Origin: CAYMZZ01 sp047600605
GTDB lineage: Bacteria; Bacteroidota; Bacteroidia; Chitinophagales; Chitinophagaceae
Length of the DNA: 64,000 bases
Direction of reading: 5' to 3'
NCBI GenBank assembly: GCA_047600605.1
Contig: JASGKK010000001.1
Coordinates: 1,240,001 to 1,304,000, forward strand
The notes below the pieces were generated by a model that saw only the letters and a list, made by a program, of their open reading frames with translations, was not told the origin of the DNA and searched no databases. Positions within the stretch are counted from its first letter, which is position 1. Every line of letters starts with the position of its first letter. A program made the translations under genes and the position numbers. Positions 9,017 through 17,931 of the stretch are shown piece by piece.

Positions 9017-9160
9017 ACAATGTGCTAATTTGAGGATTTGAAGATGAGCAATAAGTTTTAATGGTAGATTTTAAATTAATAAGTGTTTCCGGTACTGATG
9101 GACAATTACGATCTTAATAACCAATCTTCAAATTCTCAAATTTTCAAATCTCCAAACCAA
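9017..9160. repeat. Word-repeat cluster with an imperfect inverted pair
   Basis: After a TGTGCTAAT word, the 8-base words TTTGAGGA TTTGAAGA occur at 9029-9047 and the inverted forms at 9121-9158; the arms differ by one base over 19. It lies between ggt and the DinB-like gene and reaches to within 7 bases of the latter's ATG. Confidence 0.75.
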
Positions 9161-9166
9161 TTAACC

Positions 9167-9712
9167 ATGTCTATCGCAACCGAATTTCTATCTACTTCCA
9201 TCCGCCGGGTACGTTATTATAAAGACCTGGCGGAGCGTTGTTTTGAACAGCTGACCGATGAGGATTTTCATTATATGCCCAATGATGTTTCCAACAGTAT
9301 TGCAGTAATCATCCAGCATATGAGCGGCAATATGCTTAGCCGCTGGACCGATTTCCTGACCAGTGATGGAGAAAAGGACTGGCGCAACCGTGATGCCGAA
9401 TTTGGACAATTGCGTCACAGCCAGGCAGAACTGATGATGATATGGCAAAAGGGCTGGGATTGTTATCTGCAGACGCTGGAATCACTGAAAGAAGAGGACC
9501 TGCTAAAAAAAGTCACCATCCGGCAGGAATCCCTCAGCGTAATCAATGCCATCAACCGGCAACTGGCGCATTATCCTTATCATGTAGGACAGATCATATA
9601 CATTGGCCGTCTGATCAAAGACCAGCAGTGGAAAAACCTCTCAATCGCGCCAGGAGCTTCGCAGGCATATAATAAGCAGGAAGGGGTAAAGGATCCGGCA
9701 AAAAAGTTCTGA
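9167..9712 (+). CDS. DinB-like (DUF1572) four-helix protein
   Basis: 181 residues from the ATG at 9167; the frame is open further upstream, but that part is translated word-repeat DNA. The sequence fits the DUF1572/DinB-like fold with the expected metal-binding histidine triad: H51 in IIQHMSGN, and H135 and H139 in LAHYPYHVGQIIYIGR. Members are cytoplasmic metal-binding proteins, some acting as thiol transferases; the substrate here is unknown. Confidence 0.85.
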   Translation: MSIATEFLSTSIRRVRYYKDLAERCFEQLTDEDFHYMPNDVSNSIAVIIQHMSGNMLSRWTDFLTSDGEKDWRNRDAEFGQLRHSQAELMMIWQKGWDCYLQTLESLKEEDLLKKVTIRQESLSVINAINRQLAHYPYHVGQIIYIGRLIKDQQWKNLSIAPGASQAYNKQEGVKDPAKKF

Positions 9713-9728
9713 TCAACAACTGGAAGAA

Positions 9729-9787
9729 AGATTTGAAAATTTGAGGATTTGAAGATGTGGAGTGTAATGTGCTAATCTACTAATGCC
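9729..9787. repeat. Word-repeat cluster (TTTGARRA and TGTGCTAA words)
   Basis: 8-base words TTTGAAAA/TTTGAGGA/TTTGAAGA sit at 9731-9755, followed by a TAATGTGCTAATCTACTAAT stretch. It lies directly downstream of the DinB-like gene. The remaining bases to 9960 contain an A/T-rich stretch and no gene. Confidence 0.65.
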
Positions 9788-9960
9788 CATGACATCCTTT
9801 TACCCTTAACCTTCTGCCCTGCTTGCTACTTATAACTATTTTTATATTTTTACGCCCCAATGAATCCAGTAGGCCGGGGCCTCTCCTGTGCAAATACCTC
9901 CCACTTTATTTTATTATACACCGAAATTATGGCTGGCTATAGCCTGCCTGGCTGATTTTT

Positions 9961-10641
9961 ATGAAGAAAATTGCGTTCATTCTGGCTTTTACCGGCATTA
10001 GTTTCTTTTGCCTGGCTCAACAATCTCAATTTGGCATTTTTGCCGGGGCACAGGCCAGTGCCGCCCGGTATAGCATTGCCGGCGAAAAACAGTCGGTCGA
10101 CAGCAAATATGGATTTCAGATAGGTGCCGGCTGGAAAATCCCCTTCGAAGAGCGACTCTATTTTGCTCCTGCAGCTTTTTACAGTCTGAAAGGTTTCGAA
10201 GTGGATCTCAACAAACCTTCTTTTCCGCCCAACGCCAATGCTGTACATAATGATGTACGCCTGCATACGTTTGAGCTGGCTTTTCTGCTGCAATATGACC
10301 TGAGCCGTCAACCCGGACATCTGTTTATCAAAGCTGGCCCCAGTCTTGATTTTCAGCTGTCTGGCACTGAAAAATACAGTAAGGCCAATGGAGAAGTGGT
10401 AGATCAGAAAATGCGCTTTGGCTTTGGTGATTATGGTCGCTATGCCGCCAGTATACTGACGCAACTCGGTTATGAGTGGCCGGGTGGATTTTACCTGTTT
10501 GGTCAGTATTCTCATGGTATTGGCAGCTTCAACAATGCCGACCATGGTCCCAAAATTGTACACCGGGTGTATGGCCTGTCGGTAGGTCATTATCTGGGTA
10601 AAAAAAGAAAAATTGTGATTGATACCCGCAACCGGCAGTAA
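9961..10641 (+). CDS. Outer-membrane beta-barrel protein (PorT-like family)
   Basis: 226 residues with a signal peptide (MKKIAFILAFTGISFFCLAQ). The rest is alternating beta strands typical of the 8-stranded barrels in Bacteroidota: FGIFAGAQASAARY, KYGFQIGAGWKIPF, LYFAPAAFYSLKGFEVD, AFLLQYDLS, LFIKAGPSLDFQLSG, YEWPGGFYLFGQYSHGIGSF. It is a single gene. The function is unknown; such barrels are mostly structural or small-ligand proteins. Confidence 0.75.
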   Translation: MKKIAFILAFTGISFFCLAQQSQFGIFAGAQASAARYSIAGEKQSVDSKYGFQIGAGWKIPFEERLYFAPAAFYSLKGFEVDLNKPSFPPNANAVHNDVRLHTFELAFLLQYDLSRQPGHLFIKAGPSLDFQLSGTEKYSKANGEVVDQKMRFGFGDYGRYAASILTQLGYEWPGGFYLFGQYSHGIGSFNNADHGPKIVHRVYGLSVGHYLGKKRKIVIDTRNRQ

Positions 10642-10982
10642 GGGGAATATCACCGATACCTGCCCGCATTTAGTATACAGATAAATGCATTGCAACGATC
10701 AACACTTCTAATCTGTTTCTAATACTGGTGAAAACCAGTGTGTAGTGGATAATTTTTTCCCCAACAAACATGTGGAGGGATTTGCATATATCGGACTTTG
10801 CAGTATCTTTATCCCCTATCCCACAGGATATAGGTTGATGAATCACTCCTCATCAAAATTATTTCCCGGGCTATAGCTTACTTATCTCGCTGTATCCCAA
10901 TATCCTCCCCAATTTCCTGATGAAATAATATCCTGAAGATCCTCAATCAGTACCTTATTGTTTACTACCCTAATAAAAGATC
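10642..10982. other. 341-base gap: upstream region of the dockerin protein gene
   Basis: No gene is visible. It holds a small hairpin (ACTGGTGAAAACCAGT around 10725-10740, no T run) and a good Bacteroidota promoter at 10781-10811, which would leave an unusually long leader of about 165 bases before the ATG at 10983. I see no known riboswitch in the leader. Confidence 0.5.
10781..10811 (+). promoter_or_regulatory. Promoter of the dockerin-cohesin operon
   Basis: A TTTG at 10781-10784 is followed after 19 bases by TATCTTTA at 10804-10811, one mismatch from TAnnTTTG. Spacing agrees with the Bacteroidota primary-sigma consensus. Confidence 0.6.
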
Positions 10983-13900
10983 ATGAAAGGGATGATAATG
11001 ACGTATACCTATCGGAAGCAGTTATTCGTATTCTTTATTTCGCTGTTGTTTTTCCACATTTCAACAGCCCAGAATGCAATCGTTACTGAAAACCAACTGG
11101 CTGGTAATCCAGCTTCAGAATGGGATGTAAATGGAGCCGGCGATCTCAGCATCCAGGGCTTCGCAACAGAAGTAAGTGTAAACCGCAACCAGCGAGTGCA
11201 TTTTAAGATCAAAACGAACGCTTCCGCCTACACTATCAGTATTTACCGCCTGGGTTATTATGGCGGTCTGGGTGCCCGCTTCAAAGGAAACGGTGTTGTA
11301 TCTGCCACCCTGCCTCAAACCCAACCCGACCCATTTGAAGATCCGGCTACCGGTCTGGTAGATTGTGGTACCTGGAATGAATCGGGTTACTGGGATGTAC
11401 CGAATGATGCTGTATCCGGTTATTATATCGCCCGGCTCAAAAGAACTGACAACAATGGTGCCAGCCATATAGTATTCATCGTGCGTAACGACGGCAATAC
11501 ATCTGACCTTTTTTTCCAGGCCTCCGATGCTACCTGGCAGGCCTATAATGTATATGGAGGAAACAGCCTGTATGTAGGTTCAACTTCCTATCCGGCAGGC
11601 CGTGCTGTGAAGGTAAGTTATAACCGCCCTTATATCACCCGCAATGGCGGCGGCGGCGGCGGTTATGGTGAAGACTGGATCTTCAATGCCGAATACCCCA
11701 TGATCAAATTCCTGGAGCGTAACGGTTTTGATGTAACCTATACCTCCAATATGGATGTACAAAAAAATGGTGCCGAAATCCTTAACCATAAAGTTTTCCT
11801 TTCTGTCGGTCACGATGAATACTGGTCTGCGGAAATGCGTACGGCAGTAGAAAATGCCCGTACGGCAGGTGTGCACCTGGCTTTCTTCAGCGGCAACGAG
11901 ATCTACTGGAAAACACGTTATGAAAACAGTGCAGACGGCAATAATACACCTGACCGTACACTGGTATGTTATAAAGAAGGCGTACTGGGCGAAAATCCCT
12001 GTGGCAACAAATGTGATCCCACCAATATATGGACCGGTCTCTGGCGTGCTGCCGATGGTGCCGGCTATGGTGGCAATCATCCTGAAAACGCCCTTTCGGG
12101 TCAGCTCAGCTGGGATGGCACCACCGGCTCGATGCAGGTACCTTCTGCTTATAAAAATCTTCGCTTCTGGCGCAACACTTCCATTGCCAGCATGGGTATT
12201 GAAGATGTAAAGACTTTCCCTTATGGCACCCTGGGTTATGAGTGGAACTATGAGCAGCCTCAGTATGCGCAGTTCAACCCTCCCGGCCGTATCCGCCTTT
12301 CCAATACCACACTGAATGGCAAGACGCACAAAATGTCTATGTACCGCCACTCCAGCGGTGCGCTGGTATTTGGTGCCGGTACGGTACAGTGGGCATGGGG
12401 GCTTGACAGCGATCACGACAATGGCAACGAAGCGCCGGATGCAGATATGCAGCAGGCTACTATTAACCTGCTGGCCGATATGGGCGTACAACCCACCACA
12501 CTGATGGGCACACTGACCGCAGCCGCTCAGTCTACCGATCACCAGGCACCTGTTTCCATTATCACTACACCGCTCGAAGGCGCTACCATTCCTGCCAATG
12601 AGCCGATCACCATTGCCGGTACGGCTTCTGACAATGCGCAGGTGGCCAGCATCGAAATTTCTGTTGATGGCGGTATCACCTGGACCGTAGTATCCGGTGG
12701 CAATACCAACTGGCAATATACATGGACCCCGCTTGTACAGGGTGCTACTGTGATCAAGGTGAGAGGTGTGGATGATTCCGGCAATATTGAAGCCGCCGGC
12801 ACCGCCCCTGCTGCCAATGCAGTAAATATAACAGTAGGACCGCCCGCACCGCCAACCTGCCCCTGCACATTATTTGAAACGACCGATATACCGGCAGCTA
12901 CTAACCTCAACGATAATGAAGGTGGTATCGAACTGGGCGTAAAATTCAAATCAACCAGCAGCGGTTATATCAATGGTATCCGTTTCTATAAAGGCACCAG
13001 CGATGTAGGTACGCATACCGGCAGCCTGTGGGATATCAATGGCAACCTGCTGGGCCAGGTGATCTTTATGAGTGAAACCACCTCCGGATGGCAGGAAGCC
13101 ATGCTGGGTACACCGGTAGCTATTACTGCCAATACGACCTATGTGGTTTCTTATCACAGTCCTACCGGTTATTACGCAAAAACAGAACCTTATTTTGAAA
13201 CGGATTATATCACCAACCCGCTGATCGCGCTGGCCGATGCCGGTTCTGCCGATGGCAATGGTGTATATGTTTATTCCGGTACACCAACTTTCCCCAATAA
13301 TACATTCAACAAAGACAACTACTGGGTCGATGTCGTATTCAACACCGTTGCAGGACCAGATCTGGTAGCACCCGAAATACTTTCAGTAAAACCGGCCAAC
13401 GGAGCCACCAACTTCCCGGTTGCTGATAAACCCATCGTGAATTTCAATGAAACGCTGGATGTAAGTTCTGTCACCGCAGCGAATTTTGATCTGCGCGATG
13501 CCGGCAACAGTCCCGTAGCCCATACAGTAGCTTACAATGCTGCTCTGCGCCGCGTTACCGTCACGCCAAGCAGCAACCTGGCTTATTCCAGTGTATATAC
13601 CCTGACGGTAAAAGGTGGTGCAGGTGGCGTAAAAGATGCTGCCGGCAATCCGCTGCCCGCCGACCAGAGCTTCAGTTTCTCTACCATAGATCCTGCACCC
13701 GGTAATCCCGGCGATGGTCCCGGTGGCCCGATACTGGTCATTCATTCTGCCAGCAATCCATTCAGCCGTTTTACTGCAGAAATGCTGCGTGCTGAAGGCT
13801 TCAACAATTTTGCAGTCATGGACATCAGCGCAGTAGATGCTACTGTACTCAACAACTATGACGTGGTGCTCCTGGGTGAAGTACCTGTAAGCCCTGCACA

Positions 13901-15929
13901 GGCTACTATGTTCAGTACCTGGACCGATGCAGGCGGTACGTTTATTGCCTTCCGTCCCGATGCCGACCTGGCCACCCTGCTGGGTATCACATCTGCCGGA
14001 GGCACACTTGCCGATAAATATATCCTGGTCAATACATCCAGCGAAGAAGGTAATGGCATTGTGGGTGAGACCATCCAGTATCATGGTACAGCCGACCAGT
14101 ATACACTGAGTGGAGCTACCAGCCTGGCCACCCTGTACAGTGCTGCTGCCACCGCTACCATTTATCCTGCAGTGACCACACGTGCAGTAGGCAGCAATGG
14201 TGGTAAAGCCATTGCTTTTGCATACGACCTGCCCCGCTCCATAGTATACACCCGCCAGGGCAATCCTGCCTGGGCTGGCCAGAAACGCGACGGCACTACC
14301 GGTCCTATCCGCTCCGACGATATGTTCTTCGATGCGGGAGGCAACCACTGGATCGATTTCAGTAAAGTAGCTATACCACAGGCAGATGAGCAACAGCGCC
14401 TGCTCAGCAATATCATCATGAAGAGCAGTCTGCATCGCAAACCACTGCCCCGCTTCTGGTTCCTGCCGCAGGGCTTTAAAGCTGCTGTAGTAATGACGGG
14501 CGATGATCACCTGAACAATGGTACAGCCGGCCGCTTCAATCAGTACCTCGCTTATGGCAACAATACTGCCCAGGATATAAAAGACTGGAAAGCGGTGCGT
14601 GGCACTTCCTATATCTACAACAACACACCTATATCCAACAGTACTGCAGCTCTGTTTGAGTCGCAGGGTTTTGAAATTGCCCTGCACCCTACAACAGACT
14701 GCATCAACTGGACAGAGACTTCGCTCAACAATACCTTCAGCACTCAGCTGGCGCAACTGGCCAATCAGTTGCCCGATATTTCCAAACCAGTTACCAACCG
14801 TACACACTGTATGGCCTGGAGCAACTGGGCCGGCTCGGCCAAAGTATCGGTACTGAATGGTATCCGTATGGATATGAACTATTACTACTGGCCTGATACC
14901 TGGGTACAGAACCGTGCAGGTATGTTTACCGGCTCCGGTATGCCCATGCGTTTTGCCGACCTCGATGGCAGCCTTATCAACTGTTACCAGATGGTCACAC
15001 AGATGACCGATGAGTCTGGTATCAACTACAGCACCTTTATCAGCTCATTGCTTGACAAAGCCGTTGGCAGCGAAGGATACTATGGCGTATTCACCGCCAA
15101 CATGCATACGGATTCTGCCACCCATATCGGGTCATCGACCATCATTGCTGCTGCAAAGGCCCGTAATCTGCCCGTTGTATCTGCCCGCCAGATGCTTAAC
15201 TGGCTCGATGGCCGCAATGGTTCTTCTTTCAGCAATATCGTGTGGAATAATAATGAGCTGAGCTTTACGGTAAATGCATTGATCAATGCTTACAAAATGC
15301 AGGGCATGCTGCCGCTGCTGTCGGCCGATGGCATGCTGACTGCTATCACCCGCAATGGCTCACCGGTGACCTTCACTGTACAAACCATTAAGGGTATCCA
15401 GTACGGCTTCTTTGAAGCCACCAGCGGCAACTATGTAGCCAGCTATGCACCGGTTTCATTTGCTATTATTAATGGCTCTGTGACCCTGCAGGGCAGACCG
15501 GCTGCTCCGAATGCAAGATGGTCTGTGCCAGTGAAAGTGGATCTGTATGCCAATGGCAATACTACCACCCCGGTTATGTCATATAATGTTACAACCGATC
15601 AAAGTGGTAACTTTAGCATACCCAATGTCCCGGCCGGTACCTATACTATTGCTGTTAAGAATAGTCACACGCTTAAGAGAGTTTTGAGTGGGCAGGTGTT
15701 AGCTACAGGAGCCAATGCATTAAGTTTTGGTTTGCTGCTGGAAGGAGATGCGAACAATAACAATTTCGTGAGTGCTACAGACTTCTCAATCCTTTTGAAT
15801 AGCTTCAACAAATCTTCGACAGATGCAGGCTTCGATGCAAGAGCTGATTTTAATAAAGATGGATTCGTTTCTGCTCTTGATTTCTCTTTACTATTAAACA
15901 ATTTCAACCAGGGTGGAGAAAACCCATAA
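10983..15929 (+). CDS. Giant secreted multidomain protein ending in a type I dockerin
   Basis: 1648 residues with a signal peptide ending near STAQ (residues 1-30). Domains in order: an N,N-dimethylformamidase large-subunit-like domain, about 35-510 (EWDVNGAGDLSIQGFATE, GHDEYWSAEMR); an Ig-like domain, 520-625; DUF4082, 628-788; an SbsA-type Ig domain, 793-900; a class-I glutamine-amidotransferase-like fold, 915-1145; a polysaccharide-deacetylase-like domain, about 1155-1485, with TGDDH (D1174-D1175) and LHPTTD (H1235); a carboxypeptidase-type beta domain, 1500-1585; and a dockerin with two calcium loops at 1589-1600 and 1622-1633 (D-x-N-x-N and D-x-N-x-D patterns, each with D at position 12). 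It has no type IX sorting tail. A cohesin protein follows after 36 bases. The enzyme activity is not established. Confidence 0.85.
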   Translation: MKGMIMTYTYRKQLFVFFISLLFFHISTAQNAIVTENQLAGNPASEWDVNGAGDLSIQGFATEVSVNRNQRVHFKIKTNASAYTISIYRLGYYGGLGARFKGNGVVSATLPQTQPDPFEDPATGLVDCGTWNESGYWDVPNDAVSGYYIARLKRTDNNGASHIVFIVRNDGNTSDLFFQASDATWQAYNVYGGNSLYVGSTSYPAGRAVKVSYNRPYITRNGGGGGGYGEDWIFNAEYPMIKFLERNGFDVTYTSNMDVQKNGAEILNHKVFLSVGHDEYWSAEMRTAVENARTAGVHLAFFSGNEIYWKTRYENSADGNNTPDRTLVCYKEGVLGENPCGNKCDPTNIWTGLWRAADGAGYGGNHPENALSGQLSWDGTTGSMQVPSAYKNLRFWRNTSIASMGIEDVKTFPYGTLGYEWNYEQPQYAQFNPPGRIRLSNTTLNGKTHKMSMYRHSSGALVFGAGTVQWAWGLDSDHDNGNEAPDADMQQATINLLADMGVQPTTLMGTLTAAAQSTDHQAPVSIITTPLEGATIPANEPITIAGTASDNAQVASIEISVDGGITWTVVSGGNTNWQYTWTPLVQGATVIKVRGVDDSGNIEAAGTAPAANAVNITVGPPAPPTCPCTLFETTDIPAATNLNDNEGGIELGVKFKSTSSGYINGIRFYKGTSDVGTHTGSLWDINGNLLGQVIFMSETTSGWQEAMLGTPVAITANTTYVVSYHSPTGYYAKTEPYFETDYITNPLIALADAGSADGNGVYVYSGTPTFPNNTFNKDNYWVDVVFNTVAGPDLVAPEILSVKPANGATNFPVADKPIVNFNETLDVSSVTAANFDLRDAGNSPVAHTVAYNAALRRVTVTPSSNLAYSSVYTLTVKGGAGGVKDAAGNPLPADQSFSFSTIDPAPGNPGDGPGGPILVIHSASNPFSRFTAEMLRAEGFNNFAVMDISAVDATVLNNYDVVLLGEVPVSPAQATMFSTWTDAGGTFIAFRPDADLATLLGITSAGGTLADKYILVNTSSEEGNGIVGETIQYHGTADQYTLSGATSLATLYSAAATATIYPAVTTRAVGSNGGKAIAFAYDLPRSIVYTRQGNPAWAGQKRDGTTGPIRSDDMFFDAGGNHWIDFSKVAIPQADEQQRLLSNIIMKSSLHRKPLPRFWFLPQGFKAAVVMTGDDHLNNGTAGRFNQYLAYGNNTAQDIKDWKAVRGTSYIYNNTPISNSTAALFESQGFEIALHPTTDCINWTETSLNNTFSTQLAQLANQLPDISKPVTNRTHCMAWSNWAGSAKVSVLNGIRMDMNYYYWPDTWVQNRAGMFTGSGMPMRFADLDGSLINCYQMVTQMTDESGINYSTFISSLLDKAVGSEGYYGVFTANMHTDSATHIGSSTIIAAAKARNLPVVSARQMLNWLDGRNGSSFSNIVWNNNELSFTVNALINAYKMQGMLPLLSADGMLTAITRNGSPVTFTVQTIKGIQYGFFEATSGNYVASYAPVSFAIINGSVTLQGRPAAPNARWSVPVKVDLYANGNTTTPVMSYNVTTDQSGNFSIPNVPAGTYTIAVKNSHTLKRVLSGQVLATGANALSFGLLLEGDANNNNFVSATDFSILLNSFNKSSTDAGFDARADFNKDGFVSALDFSLLLNNFNQGGENP

Positions 15930-15965
15930 AATATTTCAAGCTTTTCACTCTAAACGCGCACACAT

Positions 15966-17840
15966 ATGAACCGGATCTCTAAAACCTTCAAAAAAGCTAT
16001 TACTGCAACGCCTTCGTTTCTAAAGGTATTTGCACTAATACCTATGGCAATACTGTTAATGACATTAGCAGTAAATGGCCAATCTGCCAACATTATTGTA
16101 GCACCAGCCGTCAGTAATGTATCTGTCAATCAAAGCTTCTCTGTAAACGTAAATGTCGACATGATTTCAGGAGATGCTGACGTTGCTGAAGTACGTATGA
16201 CATTTGACAACACTAAATTGCAGGTAACCTCTGTCACCAGACCTTCAACAGCTATTTTCCCTACCGAGGCTCTTCCGTTAGACCCAGTAGCAACAATGAA
16301 TGGCTCAGGCGTGATCAGGTACAGCGCAGGGACTTCAAGCAATTTCCCTACAGCAGATTTCACCTTATTGACTGTAAATTTCACAGTTATTGGAGGTGCC
16401 AATACATCTACTGCTTTAAACTTTGTCGTTCCTCCTACAACTGTTGTACGGGGTGGGTCTGAAATACTGAATACAACTATAAACGGTGTTATCAATATTG
16501 CAGCCGCCTGTACTCCTCCTACCGCCACCATCAGCAATACAGCCACCTGTAATGGTCAGGCATTTAACCTGGTATTACAAGCCGCAACCGGTACGGCCCC
16601 TTTTGACCTGGTGATCAACGGCAACACATATAACAATGTGAATGTAGGCGGCGTTATCACTGGCATTACACCGCCTACCGAAAACCTGTGGACCCCTGGC
16701 GATGCGCCCACCGATGTAGACCTGAATGACGGAGCCCCTATTGAAGTAGGCACCAAATTCACAGCTTCTGTAAACGGATTTATCAAAGGTGTCCGTTTTT
16801 ATAAAGGTGCTGGCTCAACCGGTACTTTTATCGGCAAACTGTATGATTTCAACAACCCGGCCACACCGCTGGCAACCGCCACTTTTGTAACCACACCCTC
16901 TGGCTGGCAACAGGTGCTTTTCAGCACGCCTGTATCTATCACAGCAGGTACACTGTATGTGGTAACCGTATATTCAGCTGCCGGTTATTATGCCAACGCA
17001 GATGAATATTTCAACAGTTTCTCACAGGTAAGCGGCTCCCTGACAGCACCTGCCGGCAACAGCTCGACTGATAACAGCAGCAATGGAGTATACTTTTTCG
17101 GCGGTCAGGGTTTTCCCAACTCTTCTTACCAGAACTCCAGCTACTTTGTAGACGTGGTATTTACACCTGCTTCATTTACCTACAATCTTACCAGCGTAAC
17201 GGGTGATGATGGCTGTATCAATACCGGTGCCCTGCAGACACTGCCTGTAAACTCTCCTGCCTGCAGCACCCTGCCTGTAACGTTGATGAGCCTGAGCGCC
17301 ACTCCACAGGACAACAGCAAAGTGATGGTGAAATGGTCTACCTCTTCCGAGATCAATAACAAAGGTTTTGAAGTACAACGCAGCCTCGACGGCCGCAACA
17401 ACTGGCAGACAATTGCCTTTGTAGAGGGCGCGGGCGACAGCTACACTGTACGCAACTACAGCTATACAGATGCCAACCTGGTAGCACGCCGTTATTTCTA
17501 TCAGCTGAAACAGGTAGATATTGATGGCCGTTACAAATACTCGATGGTAGTATCTGCCAACCTGAGCACACGTGATGGTTACAGCCTCGAGCAAAACTTC
17601 CCCAACCCAACCGGGGGAAGTCAGTACACAACCATCCGCTTCACCCTGCCCCGTCGTACCAATGTGACGCTGTCGCTGTACGATATGAATGGCCGCCTGA
17701 TCCAGACGCTGGCCACCGGCAACAAGGATGCAGGTACCCATGCCATCCCATTCGATCCTTCCAGATTGTCGACCGGCTTGTATTACTACAAACTCCAGAC
17801 AGAAGATTTCACAGACACGAAGAAGATGACCGTACGGTAA
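15966..17840 (+). CDS. Cohesin-domain protein with DUF4082 and type IX sorting tail
   Basis: 624 residues. After a long signal segment (ending NGQS near 40), residues 41-178 fit a cohesin: VNQSFSVNVNVDM, EVRMTFDNTKLQV, IRYSAGTS, FTLLTVNFTVIGG, LNFVVPPTTVVRGG. Next is a Cys-containing surface repeat (CTPPTATISNTATCNGQAF) that is interrupted by a DUF4082 domain (about 233-395) and resumes at FTYNLTSVTGDDGC. A fibronectin-like segment and the C-terminal type IX domain (from NFPNPTGGSQYTTIRF to KKMTVR) complete it. Type IX secretion would export it and attach it to the cell surface. It likely presents the cohesin to the dockerin of the neighbouring gene product. Confidence 0.85.
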   Translation: MNRISKTFKKAITATPSFLKVFALIPMAILLMTLAVNGQSANIIVAPAVSNVSVNQSFSVNVNVDMISGDADVAEVRMTFDNTKLQVTSVTRPSTAIFPTEALPLDPVATMNGSGVIRYSAGTSSNFPTADFTLLTVNFTVIGGANTSTALNFVVPPTTVVRGGSEILNTTINGVINIAAACTPPTATISNTATCNGQAFNLVLQAATGTAPFDLVINGNTYNNVNVGGVITGITPPTENLWTPGDAPTDVDLNDGAPIEVGTKFTASVNGFIKGVRFYKGAGSTGTFIGKLYDFNNPATPLATATFVTTPSGWQQVLFSTPVSITAGTLYVVTVYSAAGYYANADEYFNSFSQVSGSLTAPAGNSSTDNSSNGVYFFGGQGFPNSSYQNSSYFVDVVFTPASFTYNLTSVTGDDGCINTGALQTLPVNSPACSTLPVTLMSLSATPQDNSKVMVKWSTSSEINNKGFEVQRSLDGRNNWQTIAFVEGAGDSYTVRNYSYTDANLVARRYFYQLKQVDIDGRYKYSMVVSANLSTRDGYSLEQNFPNPTGGSQYTTIRFTLPRRTNVTLSLYDMNGRLIQTLATGNKDAGTHAIPFDPSRLSTGLYYYKLQTEDFTDTKKMTVR

Positions 17841-17865
17841 TCATATTTGTCCAATCGAGAACCCA

Positions 17866-17898
17866 GCCCCCTCGCGCAAGCAGGGGGCTTTTTTTTTA
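17866..17898 (+). terminator. Rho-independent terminator of the dockerin-cohesin operon
   Basis: Stem AGCCCCCT (17866-17873) pairs with AGGGGGCT (17883-17890), with a 9-base loop and then eight T. It lies 26 bases after the cohesin stop. Confidence 0.93.
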
Positions 17899-17931
17899 CT
17901 TCTGCACCCGTTCTTTTTATTAATTTTATTT

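Noticed and set aside
9083..9166. N-terminal extension of the DinB-like protein
   Set aside because: The extra 28 codons are translated word-repeat DNA; the family fold begins at the ATG at 9167.
13383..14807. Long minus-strand open frame (474 codons) inside the dockerin protein gene, with a similar one at 11580-12716
   Set aside because: It is antisense to a clear multidomain protein, has no start signal or recognisable domain, and its Cys/Ile/Ala-rich product is typical of reverse frames of C/G-ended codons.
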